Positions 43,412-52,052 of a DNA stretch of 64,000 bases are shown piece after piece. Position 1 is the stretch's first letter; each line of letters starts with the position of its first letter. The DNA comes from JACOMS01 sp051252005 (GTDB taxonomy: Bacteria; Pseudomonadota; Alphaproteobacteria; Caulobacterales; Maricaulaceae), in the NCBI GenBank assembly GCA_051252005.1, contig JBPOEZ010000001.1:496001-560000 (forward strand), written 5' to 3'. The notes beneath the pieces are model-generated. The model ran no database searches and had not been told where the DNA came from. It saw only the letters and a list, made by a program, of their open reading frames with translations. The position numbers and the translations under genes were made by a program.

Positions 43412-44629
43412 ATGACAGGCTGTAAACGAATTGTGTTGACCGCGCTTGCAGCTGTGCTTTGGGGCGGCGGGATAAGTGCCGTGTTGCCAATGCAAATCAG
43501 CGCGGAAGCGAAAGCCGAGCCGACGGCTAATGAGCTTAAAATTAAAGCCGTACAGGCCGGCCGTAAAGGTAAGTTCTCTAAAGCGCTCAAATACTACGAA
43601 CGCGCGGCTGAAATGGGGGACAAAGCCGCGCAGTACGAAACAGCTTTATTGTATTGGGTGCATGAAGGCGTATCCAAAGACGATACAAAAGCGCGGTACT
43701 GGTTTGAAAAATCAGCGGTTCAAGGCGATGTCACGAGCATGATTAATCTTGGCGGCATGCAGGAAACTGGCAGGGGCGGCGTGCTCGATTACACGTCTGC
43801 ACTTTATTGGTATGAAAAAGCGTCAAGTTTGGGAAGCGATGTGGCAAGAAATTATGCCAGAAATTTAAACAAAAAACTTGATGGGCATAATGCGGGGCGG
43901 GTGAAAGCGGACGGATTTTATGATGCGCCGAAAACGACTCCTAGAGTTGCGCCGCAAACTCCTCCAAAAGTGTCGGCCCGAACGGATGGCCGAAAGTCTT
44001 ATTACGAACTTGGCGAGAGCCTTAAAAATCCCGTGCCGTTTGACAAAGCCCACGTTGAATATTTGGATGATGCCTGTAAACGCGGGGACAGAATGTATGA
44101 GCAAAACAAGACAACATTTGGCTCTAGCTTTTTGTTGACGGTGATCGCGGACTGCTCTGCAAATTTGTCTGAACTCGGCTATATTGAGGCAAAAAACACA
44201 GGATTCCTCAACAGGCCAAATGATGTGACGGCAATACTCTACCGCGTTCATATTGCTAACGCAAAGGCTGCAAACCTGCATGTCATTGCGTTCCGGTATG
44301 GAGCGCTACTCAATGACGGTCGGCAAGGTAAAGGCCAAACAAACGCAATTCTATGTAATGCATTTAAGCGGTATCTTGTTCACGCAAAACTGTCCGAAGT
44401 GGTCATGGAGGGCGATATGACGCTATCGGGCGGTGTGCAGGGGAACATAGATGCGTTTTGCGTGCCTGCCTTTAAGACGATGTCGGAACAAGAGTTTCTT
44501 TATGAAATGGCGAAGCACCTCGGCGAGGTTTCTACGGGCGAAGGCATGAATAAACGCATCGCTCGATTGCTGTTAGGCCTAGAGGGGACTGGCTACGCGC
44601 CAGCCTCTGCCCTTTACCGGAAGCCATAG
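43412..44629 (+). CDS. Sel1-repeat protein with a novel C-terminal domain
   Basis: The 405-residue product has an N-terminal hydrophobic signal segment (about 8-31). Three Sel1 repeats span about 45-150 (ALKYYERAAEMGDKAAQYE, ARYWFEKSAVQGDVTSMINL, ALYWYEKASSLGSDVARNY), then a Pro/Thr linker near 175-185. The C-terminal domain of about 210 residues holds four cysteines and is not recognised. It lies 43 bases after the previous gene. The combination suggests a periplasmic scaffold with an attached functional domain. Confidence 0.78.
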   Translation: MTGCKRIVLTALAAVLWGGGISAVLPMQISAEAKAEPTANELKIKAVQAGRKGKFSKALKYYERAAEMGDKAAQYETALLYWVHEGVSKDDTKARYWFEKSAVQGDVTSMINLGGMQETGRGGVLDYTSALYWYEKASSLGSDVARNYARNLNKKLDGHNAGRVKADGFYDAPKTTPRVAPQTPPKVSARTDGRKSYYELGESLKNPVPFDKAHVEYLDDACKRGDRMYEQNKTTFGSSFLLTVIADCSANLSELGYIEAKNTGFLNRPNDVTAILYRVHIANAKAANLHVIAFRYGALLNDGRQGKGQTNAILCNAFKRYLVHAKLSEVVMEGDMTLSGGVQGNIDAFCVPAFKTMSEQEFLYEMAKHLGEVSTGEGMNKRIARLLLGLEGTGYAPASALYRKP

Positions 44630-44640
44630 GGGGTGAAACG

Positions 44641-45210
44641 ATGACAAAGTTCGTAACCTACACTCAGCGCCTTAATGCGTTCCGAAAGCCCACAACATGG
44701 ACCGTCGATGCGCGGGGCCTTCGGTGGCAAGAAACAGGCGAGGGCGCGCAGTCTGGCTTCATCGCCATAGAGGACATCACCTCCGTGCGTTTGCGCTTTG
44801 AGCCTTCGCGCGCGGAAAGGCGGCGCACGGCTTTGCATGTGTATAATCCTATAGATCACCCGATCACGAATATTAACTTTCGCGGTATTCTGGATTTTGA
44901 GCACCAGAAAACTGAGTTTTTCGAATTTGCCGATGCGTTTCATGCCGCCTTTCCGAATGATACGAAGACGGTGTTTCACAAGGGCAGCACACAAGGGGCT
45001 TTTATCGGCAATATTTTGCTGACGCTGGGAATCTTAGCGCTTTTGCTTCTTATCGCGCCGATCGTTTCCGTGACGGGCGCGCCGGGCGCGACATCAATTT
45101 TTCGCCTTGTTATTATTCTGATTTTTTTCCCTGTTTTGATAAAAGTGATCTACCGCAATAAGCCCGGAACTTACCGGCCAAACGCATGGCCCAAGGAGAT
45201 GTTAGAATGA
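44641..45210 (+). CDS. Membrane protein with N-terminal PH-like domain, paralogue A
   Basis: The 189-residue product has a soluble N-terminal domain of about 115 residues in which alternating strands (WTVDARGLRWQET, GFIAIEDITSVRLRF) recall bacterial PH-like domains. Two membrane helices follow near 122-142 and 150-172. It resembles the product of the second-next gene in layout and in short segments such as DITSVRLR against DIVSARLA. It ends overlapping the lipoprotein start by four bases. Confidence 0.6.
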   Translation: MTKFVTYTQRLNAFRKPTTWTVDARGLRWQETGEGAQSGFIAIEDITSVRLRFEPSRAERRRTALHVYNPIDHPITNINFRGILDFEHQKTEFFEFADAFHAAFPNDTKTVFHKGSTQGAFIGNILLTLGILALLLLIAPIVSVTGAPGATSIFRLVIILIFFPVLIKVIYRNKPGTYRPNAWPKEMLE

Positions 45211-45644
45211 GAGTTTACCGAAAATATTTTCCGCTGCTAGTCGCGGCTCTATCGCTCGCCGCTTGCGGTGCAGAGAGCGCTGCGCCGCCGTCTGAATACT
45301 CTTCGGACAAAGCCCAAACCGCGCTTCACGATCATTTTATAGGCAAGTGGCAAGTGGCTCTGCCGGACGGCGAAGGGGTGATCGTTAACGTGCCCCGCGC
45401 ATCTTGTGATGATCCCGCCATCATAACATCGCCGAAAAAGGATGTTATACTCTACGCGTCGCCAAAAGGCGGAGAGACGCGGTTTGAATTAACGGCCTTC
45501 AACAACCGCATTACGTGGTATCCAGAAAACGCTCCGACCTCTATCTCGGAGGTTAAAGGTGCCGATCGTTTCTGGCTTTATAGCACCAATGGCCTGGGCA
45601 AAGCGGATTGGGATAATCCGATGGAATATAAAAGGTGTCTATAG
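45207..45644 (+). CDS. Small lipoprotein of unknown function
   Basis: The 145-residue product has a lipoprotein signal peptide with lipobox LAAC at about residues 18-21. A mature domain of about 110 residues begins with a polar linker and then HFIGKWQVALPDGEGVIV, of lipocalin-like character, and ends in cysteine-leucine. Translation is coupled to the gene before. Its end overlaps the following gene by ten bases. No family assigned. Confidence 0.65.
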   Translation: MRVYRKYFPLLVAALSLAACGAESAAPPSEYSSDKAQTALHDHFIGKWQVALPDGEGVIVNVPRASCDDPAIITSPKKDVILYASPKGGETRFELTAFNNRITWYPENAPTSISEVKGADRFWLYSTNGLGKADWDNPMEYKRCL

Positions 45645-46237
45645 ACAGACAGAGACGGCCAGAGGTGTTTACCTTTAAGCCTGCACTTTTTGTGGCGGGA
45701 CGGCATTATCATTTGTTTGATGACCGTGTTGAGCGTGTGAAGCCTAACGGGAAACGGGAGGTATTGATGTTCTCGGACATTGTCTCTGCGCGGCTCGCTG
45801 TGACCTCGGCACGTGAGTATCGTTTTCGGCGACTTGATTTGATTAGAAAAGGCCAAAAGACTTTCAAAATTAACATCTCGACCACGCGGATGTCGACGCG
45901 CGGTAATGATCCAGACCTTAAAGCTTTTTTTGACTTTATTGCGGCGCTGTCGACTCAATTGGAAAGCACGCAGCCCAATGTTGTTGTTACATTTAGCGAA
46001 GCGCCAAAGGCGCTCTGGATTATGTTCACTATCGGTGTCCTGTCTATTTTAGCTGGAGCGGGCATGTTTGCTTTGGCTCTGCTGATGCGCGTGCCTTCAA
46101 GTAAATTGACAGCGGCCATTCTGCCAATGGCAATCTTAGCGCTATTTGGAGCGTTCACGGCGGTGTCGTCCAATCCATTCAAAACGAGACCGAAGCTAAG
46201 TTGGGCGCAGCTTGGTGCCGTTATTCAGAAAATGTGA
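45635..46237 (+). CDS. Membrane protein with N-terminal PH-like domain, paralogue B
   Basis: The 200-residue product starts with GTG inside the end of the lipoprotein gene. It has a strand-rich soluble domain (HYHLFDDRVERVKPNG, FSDIVSARLAV, RRLDLIRKGQKTFKINIST) to about residue 115 and two membrane helices near 127-150 and 158-178. The layout matches the gene two places upstream, so they are likely paralogues flanking the lipoprotein gene. It closes the rightward cluster. Confidence 0.6.
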   Translation: MSIDRQRRPEVFTFKPALFVAGRHYHLFDDRVERVKPNGKREVLMFSDIVSARLAVTSAREYRFRRLDLIRKGQKTFKINISTTRMSTRGNDPDLKAFFDFIAALSTQLESTQPNVVVTFSEAPKALWIMFTIGVLSILAGAGMFALALLMRVPSSKLTAAILPMAILALFGAFTAVSSNPFKTRPKLSWAQLGAVIQKM

Positions 46238-46254
46238 CTTGTGTTAGGCGCTTA

Positions 46255-47061
46255 TTAGCCAAGCTCTGCAAGACTCTCCCTGAGGGAGAGTATGTCGCGC
46301 CAGCAGTCTTTTTTCATGGTAGGTTGCCTGAGCAGGAAGTCCGGATGGTAGAGCGGGAGGGCTGGAATTGTCTTTCCGCCAATTTTCAGATCCGTCCATT
46401 GGCCTCTGTTTTTCATGATGCTGGTTTGCCCTGTCATGGCGCTAAGTGAGAGGCCGCCGACGAGGACAATGATTTTCGGGTCGATGAGTTCTATATGACG
46501 CGTAATGAAGGGCAGACAGAGCGCGATCTCTTCTTTTGTCGGATTTCTGCCGCCTGGAGGACACCAGTTGACCACTTGTGTTAGATAAAGCTCGTTCTCG
46601 CCAAGGCCGATTGATGCGAATATTTTATCGAGTAGCCGTCCAGGAGGGCCTGCGAAGGACTTTCCGGTAATGTCGTCATCTTGGCTGGGGACCTCGCCGA
46701 TCACCATGATGTCAGCCTCTGGGTTGCCGCGCGAAAAAACGGCTTGGCGGGCATGGTCGCTCATGTCTCCTGCGTTGAAGTCTGCGAGAATGTTTTTGAG
46801 ACCTTCAAGTGTTTTGGCCGTTCTGGCAACTTCTGTGGATTCAGGCGAAGGTGCGGCAGGGGCCAACTTGGCAGAAGGCTGAGATTCTCTGGGCGTTTGC
46901 GCAACGTTACGGCTAGCATGATTCGGAGCCGCGGAGCTTTGGGGCGGTGCGGAACGGCGAAGCTTAGGTTTGACAGCAGAGATTTCCGGCACGTCAACAC
47001 CGGCTGCGTCCCACCAACTTAGAATGGATTCAAGAGCTCTATCCATTACGCGGTAGTCCAA
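46255..47061 (-). CDS. Uracil-DNA glycosylase family protein, divergent
   Basis: The 268-residue product has a disordered Pro/Ala/Ser-rich region (about 35-80) and then a family 4-like uracil-DNA glycosylase domain: MVIGEVPSQDDDITGKSFAGPPGRLLD, in parts near 119-145, LTQVVNWCPPGGRNPT near 159-174, and the HPDFLLRQP motif near 239-247. Two cysteines of the iron-sulfur cluster are present (near 166 and 182). The usual cysteines just before the domain are replaced (FNAGDMSDHARQAV). GEVPS departs from the usual GEAPG. Confidence 0.82.
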   Translation of the reverse strand: MDYRVMDRALESILSWWDAAGVDVPEISAVKPKLRRSAPPQSSAAPNHASRNVAQTPRESQPSAKLAPAAPSPESTEVARTAKTLEGLKNILADFNAGDMSDHARQAVFSRGNPEADIMVIGEVPSQDDDITGKSFAGPPGRLLDKIFASIGLGENELYLTQVVNWCPPGGRNPTKEEIALCLPFITRHIELIDPKIIVLVGGLSLSAMTGQTSIMKNRGQWTDLKIGGKTIPALPLYHPDFLLRQPTMKKDCWRDILSLRESLAELG

Positions 47062-47111
47062 GTGAATACCATGCGCCTTTAAGGGCGATGGGAAGTTCGC
47101 TGTTATCTATT

Positions 47112-48518
47112 CTACGAGCCACTGCTTTTACGTTTCCTTTTCAAAGGACTACGTAGCACAGTGCGGACGTTATTCTCAATGGACTCTATGATGATGGTTG
47201 CAATGTCGAGTTTGGTGGCGGTTTCAATACCCTCTAGGCCCGGTGAGGAGTTGACTTCGAGGACTTTCGGGCCGCTATCGCTACGCAGAATATCAACACC
47301 GGCGACGTTAAGCTTGAGAGCTTTAGCTGCCTTTACAGCGGTTTGGCGTTCAATTTTAGTCAGGCGGATTTTGGCGGCTGAGCCCCCTTGGTGAATATTG
47401 GAGCGAAACTCACCTGGCTGGGCCGTGCGTTTGATCGACCCCACGACTTTACCGTCGACAACAAAACAACGAATATCTGTGCCGCTAGCTTCCTTGACAA
47501 ACTCTTGAACCAAAAAGTGCGCGTCTAGTCCGCGAAAAGCGTCAACCAGAGCACTGGCGGCTTTACGGGTTTCGGCAAGGACGACGCCTTTGCCTTGTGT
47601 GGATTCAAGAAGCTTCACCACAACAGGCGAGCCGCCGACGAGGTCAATAATGCCTTTTGTGTCATGTGAGGACTTGGCGAAAGCCGTATTGGGCATGCCA
47701 AGACGATGCGCGGCTAAGATTTGGTGAGCCAGTAATTTGTCGCGGGAGTTCCCAATCGCGCTGGCATTATTGAGGCAATAGACGCCCATGCTTTCAAACT
47801 GGCGGACAATGGCCATGCCGTAAAATGTCATGCGCGAGCCGATGCGAGGAATGATAGCGTCATAACGGGGCAGGGCCGATCCGTCGTAATGGACTTCGGG
47901 TTTGTGGTTATTGATCGCCATGTAGCAGCGGCCCGTATTGATGGTTTCAATCACATGTCCGCGCGCTTCTGCCGCTTCAATCATGCGTTTATTAGAATAA
48001 TTTCGAGGCTCTTGGGTCAGGATGCCGATACGTAAAGGGCGTTTTGGGTTCGTCTTTTTTCGTGCGCGTTTCGTGTATGTGTCATAGCTGAGTACGGGTT
48101 GCTGAAACGACGTCGACGGCAAGACAGACATGTTCTCGCGGATCGCCGTTCGGCCCAAAAGCATGCGGTAGCCCATAGTCTCGCGGTTCGTCAGCGTGAT
48201 CTGGATAGGCCATGTCTGGCCGTCAATCGTGATTGGCGAGCTGATAACATATCGGGATTCCGTATCGCCATTGGAGCTTGTGACGACGCGGCGGTCAATG
48301 ACCTTGGCCGAGCAGATAACTTCGATGCTCGGATCGGCCGGATCAGGATGCATAATGAAGCGAACTTGAGGGTTTTTCTCTGTGCCAAAGGGTTCTATTG
48401 CCACGGCATGCAGCGCAGAGGTCCGCGCGCCCGTGTCAACTTTGGCTTTAATGGCGGGAAGCGATAGGTCCGAAAGGCAAACCCATTCTTCCCATCCAAG
48501 TGTCAAATGATCGCTCAT
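47112..48518 (-). CDS. RimB-type protease domain fused to RimK-type ATP-grasp ligase
   Basis: The 468-residue product joins two domains. Residues 1-145 match the retropepsin-like ATP-dependent zinc protease family (DUF785/RimB) with KAKVDTGARTSALHA near 24-38. Residues about 160-450 form an ATP-grasp ligase of the RimK type, with RNYSNKRMIEAAEARGH near 172-188, VVKLLESTQGKGVVLAE near 299-315 and NVAGVDILRS near 408-417. RimK adds glutamates to ribosomal protein S6. The separate rimB-rimK genes of other bacteria are here one chain. Substrate is inferred. Confidence 0.85.
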   Translation of the reverse strand: MSDHLTLGWEEWVCLSDLSLPAIKAKVDTGARTSALHAVAIEPFGTEKNPQVRFIMHPDPADPSIEVICSAKVIDRRVVTSSNGDTESRYVISSPITIDGQTWPIQITLTNRETMGYRMLLGRTAIRENMSVLPSTSFQQPVLSYDTYTKRARKKTNPKRPLRIGILTQEPRNYSNKRMIEAAEARGHVIETINTGRCYMAINNHKPEVHYDGSALPRYDAIIPRIGSRMTFYGMAIVRQFESMGVYCLNNASAIGNSRDKLLAHQILAAHRLGMPNTAFAKSSHDTKGIIDLVGGSPVVVKLLESTQGKGVVLAETRKAASALVDAFRGLDAHFLVQEFVKEASGTDIRCFVVDGKVVGSIKRTAQPGEFRSNIHQGGSAAKIRLTKIERQTAVKAAKALKLNVAGVDILRSDSGPKVLEVNSSPGLEGIETATKLDIATIIIESIENNVRTVLRSPLKRKRKSSGS

Positions 48519-48649
48519 AGAGGTCTTTTATCTTTCTGTGACAAAGGGAATCCTTTACCCTTCGATGTTTAGCGTCTAATTCGATAGGCAATAAATGACG
48601 GATAGGCGAGTCTAGAAGGCAAGTCTTCATGGATAAAGAGGAAAAAGTT

Positions 48650-50317
48650 ATGTCAGAGGCTGCGATAGAACGCGAAAGTATGGATTATGATGTTGTCATC
48701 GTTGGCGCAGGGCCTGCGGGTCTATCAGCGGCGATCCGGCTAAAGCAGCTCGGCGGAGATGATATTTCCGTAGTGGTTCTGGAAAAAGGCTCAGAGGTGG
48801 GCGCGCATATTCTGTCCGGCGCTGTCCTTGACCCTTGCGGACTTGATGCGCTTATCCCTGATTGGAAAGACAAAGGCGCGCCAATTAAAACAAAAGTCAA
48901 AACTGACCGCCTTTTGATGCTTGGACCCGAAGGCTCTGTGCGCATTCCTAACCAAGTGATGCCGCCGCTTATGCATAACCATGGGAACTACATTGTTTCT
49001 ATGGGCAATGTCTGCCGCTGGATGGCTGAACAGGCGGAAAGCCTCGGCGTAGAAGTTTTCCCCGGCATGTCCTGTTCGGATGTTGTCTACGGCGAGAACG
49101 GCGAAGTCACGGGCGTGATTGCGGGTGAGTTTGGTATCAGTAAAGATGGCAGCAAAGGTGAAGGCTACGAGCCTGGCATGGTGCTGAACGGGAAATATGT
49201 GCTGCTCTCTGAGGGCGCGCGCGGGTCTTTGTCGGGTCAAGTGATTAAGAAGTACGCGCTCAATGCGGATTGCGACGTGCCGAAATTTGGCCTCGGCATG
49301 AAAGAGATTTGGGATATTAAGCCGGAAAATCATAATGAAGGCGAAGTCACGCACACTTTAGGCTGGCCTTTGGGCTGGAAAGCGGGCGGCGGATCGTTCC
49401 TATATCATCTTGAAAACAACCAAGTCTTTATCGGCTATATTGTCGATCTCAATTACAAGAACCCGCACCTTTATCCTTATGCAGAATTTCAGCGCTGGAA
49501 GCACCATCCTGATATAGCCAAAGTGCTCGAAGGCGGTAAGCGCGTTGCTTACGGCGCGCGGGTTGTGACCAAGGGTGGCTTCCAGTCAATTCCTAAGACG
49601 GCTTTTCCGGGCGGCGCGCTGCTCGGCTGCTCGGCTGGCCTCGTTAACTTGCCGCGTATTAAGGGCAATCACAATGCGATGCTGTCCGGCATTGCTGCAG
49701 CGGAAGCCGCCTTTAAGGCTATTTCCGGTGGCCGTTCCGGCGACGTGCTTGAAGCATATGATACAGACCTACGGACAGGCCCCATTGCCAAAGACCTTAA
49801 GCGGGTCCGCAATGTTGCGCCTCTCAATGCGCGTCTTGGTCCGCTTATTGGCGGCATGATGATGGGCGGCATAGATATGTGGGCCGCCACGATCTTTAAG
49901 GTCAATCCGTTTGGCACGCTCAAGCACGGTAAAGACGACGCGCAGTCAACAGGTAAGGCGGCGGATTATAAGCCGATTGACTACCCGAAACCGGACGGCG
50001 TGTTGTCCTTTGATCGCCTTACGAATGTGAGCTTTTCTGCGACCAATCACGGCGAAGAACAGCCGTCGCACCTTAAGCTACTCAACCCTAGTATTCCGAT
50101 TGATGTGAACCTGCCGATCTATGACGAGCCGGCGCAGCGTTATTGTCCTGCGGGCGTCTATGAAGTGCTGCGCGATGATGACGGCTCTAACCCTAGGTTT
50201 CAGATTAACGCGCAAAACTGTGTGCACTGTAAAACCTGCGATATTAAAGATCCGTCGAAGAATATCCTCTGGACCGTTCCTGAGGGCGGGGGTGGTCCCA
50301 ACTACCCAAATATGTAA
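48650..50317 (+). CDS. Electron-transfer flavoprotein-ubiquinone oxidoreductase
   Basis: ETF-QO passes electrons from ETF, reduced by acyl-CoA and other dehydrogenases, to the quinone pool at the inner membrane. The 555-residue product has the FAD loop VIVGAGPAGLSAA near residues 13-25 and C-terminal [4Fe-4S] cysteines in RYCPAGVYE near 505-513 and NCVHCKTCDIKDP near 530-542. The ATG at 48650 has AGAGG upstream. An ATG seven codons earlier is possible. The etfAB genes are not in view. Confidence 0.95.
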   Translation: MSEAAIERESMDYDVVIVGAGPAGLSAAIRLKQLGGDDISVVVLEKGSEVGAHILSGAVLDPCGLDALIPDWKDKGAPIKTKVKTDRLLMLGPEGSVRIPNQVMPPLMHNHGNYIVSMGNVCRWMAEQAESLGVEVFPGMSCSDVVYGENGEVTGVIAGEFGISKDGSKGEGYEPGMVLNGKYVLLSEGARGSLSGQVIKKYALNADCDVPKFGLGMKEIWDIKPENHNEGEVTHTLGWPLGWKAGGGSFLYHLENNQVFIGYIVDLNYKNPHLYPYAEFQRWKHHPDIAKVLEGGKRVAYGARVVTKGGFQSIPKTAFPGGALLGCSAGLVNLPRIKGNHNAMLSGIAAAEAAFKAISGGRSGDVLEAYDTDLRTGPIAKDLKRVRNVAPLNARLGPLIGGMMMGGIDMWAATIFKVNPFGTLKHGKDDAQSTGKAADYKPIDYPKPDGVLSFDRLTNVSFSATNHGEEQPSHLKLLNPSIPIDVNLPIYDEPAQRYCPAGVYEVLRDDDGSNPRFQINAQNCVHCKTCDIKDPSKNILWTVPEGGGGPNYPNM

Positions 50318-50327
50318 AAGAGCCTCT

Positions 50328-52052
50328 ATGACCTTTAAAACACTCTTGGCAGGCATCGCCCTGTTTACGCTATCGGCATGCGCAAGCGTTCCCGGTCAGT
50401 ATGATTTCGCCGATACGACGTCCCCTGAAGGCCACCTTTTTGCAGATTACCTTATCGGGAGTTATGCAGGGCATTTGGAAGATGCGGCGGCGCGGTCAAA
50501 ATATTACACGCGGGCTTTCGAGCAAGCCCCTGAGGATGTTATCCTTGGTCGGCGCGCTGCGACATCTGCCGTCCGAGCCGGAGATATGCCGCTCGCGCGA
50601 AACCTAGCAAAAAAAGTTTTAGAAAAAGAGCCATTTGAGCCGATGTCACGCGCCATTTTGGGCGCAGACGCCTTCGCAAAAGGGCAATCGGAAAAGGCTG
50701 AAGCCTATTTCGAAACCTCTACCAATGATCTGACGTCGCAGGTTCTTATGAACATCATGCGCGGCTGGAACAAAGCGGCCTTAGGCAGTCCTGAAGATGC
50801 GCGGTCGATTTTTTCCTCAGTCGGCGGCGGGTTCGCGGCCATAGGCGGCGGGCAATATTTCGACCTACTCGGACGATTGCAGGTCGCTACCCTTGACGCC
50901 GCTACGGGTGATTTTGACGCGGCAACAAATGGGTTCGATCTTATTGAGGCGTCCAATTTTGCGCCACTCGAAACAGCTTTGGCTAAGGTGCGCGCGCTAT
51001 CTCTTACAGGGGATGTTGATGCGGCTTGTGATTATTTGGAAGCCTTTGCCAAAGAGCATGGCGGTTTTGAAACAGGCCCGATCCGTTTTTATACGGATAG
51101 TTTACAAGCTGGAAAGCCTGTCTCGAAAAAACTAACCCCGCAGCAGGAAGCCGCGCGGGCTATCACAGAAACGTCCTACGGATTTTTTGTTCGTAACGGG
51201 GCGAGTGACGCCGGTGAAGTCTTCCTTCGTGTTGCGCTTGAGCTTGATCCAAACCATGACAAGGCCAAGCTGTGGCTCGGTAGTCTTTTGGAAAATTCGA
51301 AGCGCGAAGATGAAGCTATGGCTCTGTTCATGGCCATTCCGGATAATTCACCTTATATTGTATCCGCAAGGCTTTCGCAGGCCAGTCTGTATTTCTCCCG
51401 CAAGGAAGACGAAAAGGCGCTTGCTCTCTTGGAGAAAACCAACGCTGAGCACACATCACTTGTGACTCGTGAATCTCTTGGACGGGCGCGGTTAATTCGA
51501 GAAAACTATGCAGAAGCGTTGCCGATTTATGACGCGCTGGTGAAAAGCATGAGCGAAGAGAAAATCGCAGAAAACCCTGAACCCCTTTATTTTCGCGGTA
51601 TTTGTTATGAGCGCCTAAAGCAATGGGATGAGGCTGTCGCTGATTTCAAACGGGTATTAGAGGTAGATCCTGATAATGCCGACGCGTTAAATTATCTGGG
51701 CTATACATGGGTTGACCGTAACGAGAACCTCGACGAGGCATTTAGTATGATCCGGAAAGCCGTAGCGCTTGAGCCCGAAAGCGGCGCGATCGTCGATTCG
51801 CTTGGGTGGGCGCATTACAAGCTCGGCCAATATGAAGAGGCGAGAGTGCAGCTTGAGAAGGCTGTTGAGCTATCTCCGTCAAGCGCAACGATTATTGATC
51901 ACCTCGGTGATACCTATTGGAAGCTAGGCCGTTTTCGCGAAGCGGGATATCAGTGGACGCGCGCGCTTGAGTTTGATCCAACCGACGAAGAACGCGAAAC
52001 AATTGCAGCGAAACTCGACAGCGGCAAAGGCCCCGTAGAGGCTTTGCCTTAA
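50328..52052 (+). CDS. TPR-repeat lipoprotein
   Basis: The 574-residue product has a lipoprotein signal peptide with lipobox LSAC near residues 15-18 and many tetratricopeptide repeats. The clearest are near 430-545: ADFKRVLEVDPDNADALNYLG, AVALEPESGAIVDSLGWAHY, and VELSPSSATIIDHLGDTYWK. It is probably anchored in the outer membrane facing the periplasm. It lies ten bases after the ETF-QO gene and abuts ispE. The partner proteins are unknown. Confidence 0.88.
   Translation: MTFKTLLAGIALFTLSACASVPGQYDFADTTSPEGHLFADYLIGSYAGHLEDAAARSKYYTRAFEQAPEDVILGRRAATSAVRAGDMPLARNLAKKVLEKEPFEPMSRAILGADAFAKGQSEKAEAYFETSTNDLTSQVLMNIMRGWNKAALGSPEDARSIFSSVGGGFAAIGGGQYFDLLGRLQVATLDAATGDFDAATNGFDLIEASNFAPLETALAKVRALSLTGDVDAACDYLEAFAKEHGGFETGPIRFYTDSLQAGKPVSKKLTPQQEAARAITETSYGFFVRNGASDAGEVFLRVALELDPNHDKAKLWLGSLLENSKREDEAMALFMAIPDNSPYIVSARLSQASLYFSRKEDEKALALLEKTNAEHTSLVTRESLGRARLIRENYAEALPIYDALVKSMSEEKIAENPEPLYFRGICYERLKQWDEAVADFKRVLEVDPDNADALNYLGYTWVDRNENLDEAFSMIRKAVALEPESGAIVDSLGWAHYKLGQYEEARVQLEKAVELSPSSATIIDHLGDTYWKLGRFREAGYQWTRALEFDPTDEERETIAAKLDSGKGPVEALP

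Noticed and set aside
46274..46290. Perfect palindrome CTCTCCCTGAGGGAGAG near the end of the glycosylase gene
   Set aside because: It lies inside coding sequence and has no T tract, so it is not called a terminator.
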